Assembly: GCF_000472965.1 (NCBI RefSeq)
Contig: NZ_AXAU01000019.1
Location: 62,001-126,000 of the forward strand
Source: Bradyrhizobium murdochi
GTDB taxonomy: Bacteria; Pseudomonadota; Alphaproteobacteria; Rhizobiales; Xanthobacteraceae
DNA: 64,000 bases
Direction of reading: 5' to 3'
A program made the translations under genes and the position numbers. Positions within the stretch are counted from its first letter, which is position 1; every line of letters starts with the position of its first letter. Positions 62,835-64,000 of the stretch are shown in pieces. Below the pieces are notes generated by a model. It made no database searches. It saw only the letters and a program-made list of their open reading frames with translations, and had not been told where the DNA came from.

Positions 62835-63941
62835 TCACCGCAGCTTCAGCGTGGAGAGGCCGGCGAGTGCCAGCATCACCGAGATGATCCAGAACCGGAT
62901 CACGATCTGCGGCTCGGTCCAGCCCTTCTGCTCGAAATGGTGATGCAGCGGCGCCATCCGGAACACGCGTTTTCCGGTCAGCTTGAACGATGCCACCTGC
63001 ACGATGACGGAGACGGCTTCCAGCACGAACAACCCGCCAATCACGGCGAGCACGATCTCGTGCTTCACCGCGACCGCGGTCGCGCCGAGCATGCCGCCGA
63101 GCGCGAGCGAGCCGGTGTCGCCCATGAAGATCGAGGCCGGTGGCGCGTTGAACCAGAGGAAGCCGAGGCCGGCGCCAAGCACCGCGCCGCACAGCACCGC
63201 GAGCTCGCCGGTGCCGGCGACGTAGCGGATCTGCAGATAATCGGAGAACACCGCATTGCCGGTCAGATACGAGATCATGCCGAAACTGGCGGCGGCGATC
63301 ATGACGGGCACGATCGCAAGCCCGTCGAGACCGTCGGTCAGGTTCACCGCGTTGCCGGCGCCGACAATGACGAAGGCGCCGAAGATCACGAAGAACCAGC
63401 CGAAATTGATCGCGACGTCCTTCAGGAAGGGCACCGCGAGCGAGGTCGATGTCGCATCGCGGCCGAGCCGCACCAGCGCGTAGCAGGCCGCGAGCGCAAT
63501 CACCGCTTCGATCAAAAGCCGCAGCTTGCCGGCAAAGCCGCTATGGCTCTGTTTGGTCACCTTCAGATAGTCGTCGTAAAATCCGACGAAGCCGAACCCG
63601 AGCGTCACCGCGAGCACGATCCAGACATAGGGGTTGAGCGGATTGGCCCACAACAGCGTCGCCACCACGAGGCCCGACAGGATCATCAGCCCGCCCATCG
63701 TCGGCGTGCCCTTCTTGGAGATCAGATGCGACTGCGGGCCGTCGGTGCGGATCGGCTGGCCCTTGCCCTGCCTGAGCCGCAAGTGATCAATGATCCAGGG
63801 CCCGAACAGGAAGACGAATAGCGCGCCCGTCACCATCGCCCCTCCGGTGCGAAAGGTGATGTAGCGAAACACGTTGAAGAAGCCGCGGAAGATGCCAAAA
63901 CCGGGAACAGTATTGGAAAGCTCGATCAGCCAGTAAAACAT
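62835..63941 (-). CDS. mraY: Phospho-MurNAc-pentapeptide transferase
   Basis: A 368-residue enzyme with ten membrane helices. MraY motifs are KKGTPTMGGLMILSGLVVAT, FGFVGFYDDYLKVTKQSHSG, NAVNLTDGLDGLAIVPVMIA, FLWFNAPPASIFMGDTGSLA and MAPLHHHFEQKGWTEPQIV. It makes lipid I. The upstream gene in this cluster is normally murF; only 59 bases remain before the window ends and no confident frame for it can be assigned. Confidence 0.97.
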   Translation of the reverse strand: MFYWLIELSNTVPGFGIFRGFFNVFRYITFRTGGAMVTGALFVFLFGPWIIDHLRLRQGKGQPIRTDGPQSHLISKKGTPTMGGLMILSGLVVATLLWANPLNPYVWIVLAVTLGFGFVGFYDDYLKVTKQSHSGFAGKLRLLIEAVIALAACYALVRLGRDATSTSLAVPFLKDVAINFGWFFVIFGAFVIVGAGNAVNLTDGLDGLAIVPVMIAAASFGMISYLTGNAVFSDYLQIRYVAGTGELAVLCGAVLGAGLGFLWFNAPPASIFMGDTGSLALGGMLGATAVAVKHEIVLAVIGGLFVLEAVSVIVQVASFKLTGKRVFRMAPLHHHFEQKGWTEPQIVIRFWIISVMLALAGLSTLKLR

Positions 63942-64000
63942 TCAGGTAGGCCCTATCACGCGGCTTGGTTGCGCCGTCTTTGGCGGAAAGCGCTCCGGAA

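Noticed and set aside
63942..64000. C-terminal end of murF
   Set aside because: Expected by gene order, but the 59 remaining bases allow two frames with stops and no recognisable MurF motif.

Overview
The window looks like a chromosomal segment of an alphaproteobacterium of the Bradyrhizobium/Nitrobacteraceae type. This is inferred from the high GC content, the division/cell-wall order mraY-murD-ftsW-murG-murC-murB-ddl-ftsQ-ftsA-ftsZ-lpxC-bamD-recN-ligA, an Omp25/RopB-like barrel, and many short palindromic intergenic repeats of the kind common in that group. No tRNA, rRNA or CRISPR array was seen.

Layout. (1) 1-2.5 kb: a zinc-ribbon class III cyclase (cut by the left edge) faces a three-gene radical SAM / PqqD-like / 177-residue cassette with weaker GC bias. 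(2) 2.6-9.2 kb: a frameshifted hydroxyacid dehydrogenase, a membrane Cache-HAMP cyclase, ccdA, a DoxX-like gene and a frameshifted thioredoxin/DUF255 gene. (3) 9.2-17 kb: a small membrane protein, an ECF sigma factor, a second small CPxC membrane protein, an ICMT-like methyltransferase, a degenerate IS5-type transposase, then a bufferin (copper-binding RiPP) locus. That locus has two bufA precursors, bufB (MNIO/DUF692) and bufC (DUF2063), followed by a creatininase-like amidohydrolase and a secreted HExxH peptidase. The last four genes are joined by 4-base ATGA overlaps. (4) 17-41 kb: mostly single transport, regulatory and metabolic genes (porin-like barrel, MFS exporters, LysR, FAD oxidase, thioesterase, AraC-TPR regulator, methyltransferase, UvrD, ABC exporter, L,D-transpeptidase, YeeE pair, MFS/spermidine synthase fusion, FAD amine-oxidase-like enzyme, PrmA, aminopeptidase P). 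(5) 41-64 kb: conserved minus-strand block ligA-recN-bamD-lpxC-ftsZ-ftsA-ftsQ-ddl-murB-murC-murG-ftsW-(two inserted genes)-murD-mraY.

How the parts fit. The most interesting region is the bufferin locus. Three sites, before the DoxX-like gene and before each bufA, share a GTAAC / 16-base spacer / CGT(A or C) pattern that looks like one ECF sigma promoter. An ECF sigma gene lies between the DoxX-like gene and the bufA pair. The two precursors share an identical 87-base core although their leaders have diverged. The creatininase and peptidase are candidates for extra maturation steps. A second, separate RiPP-like cassette (radical SAM + PqqD-like) sits at the left edge.

Several genes carry single-base indels (hydroxyacid dehydrogenase, DUF255 protein, GIY-YIG protein), and the transposase carries a 1-base and a 2-base indel. 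Either decay or sequencing error could explain these; reads would decide.
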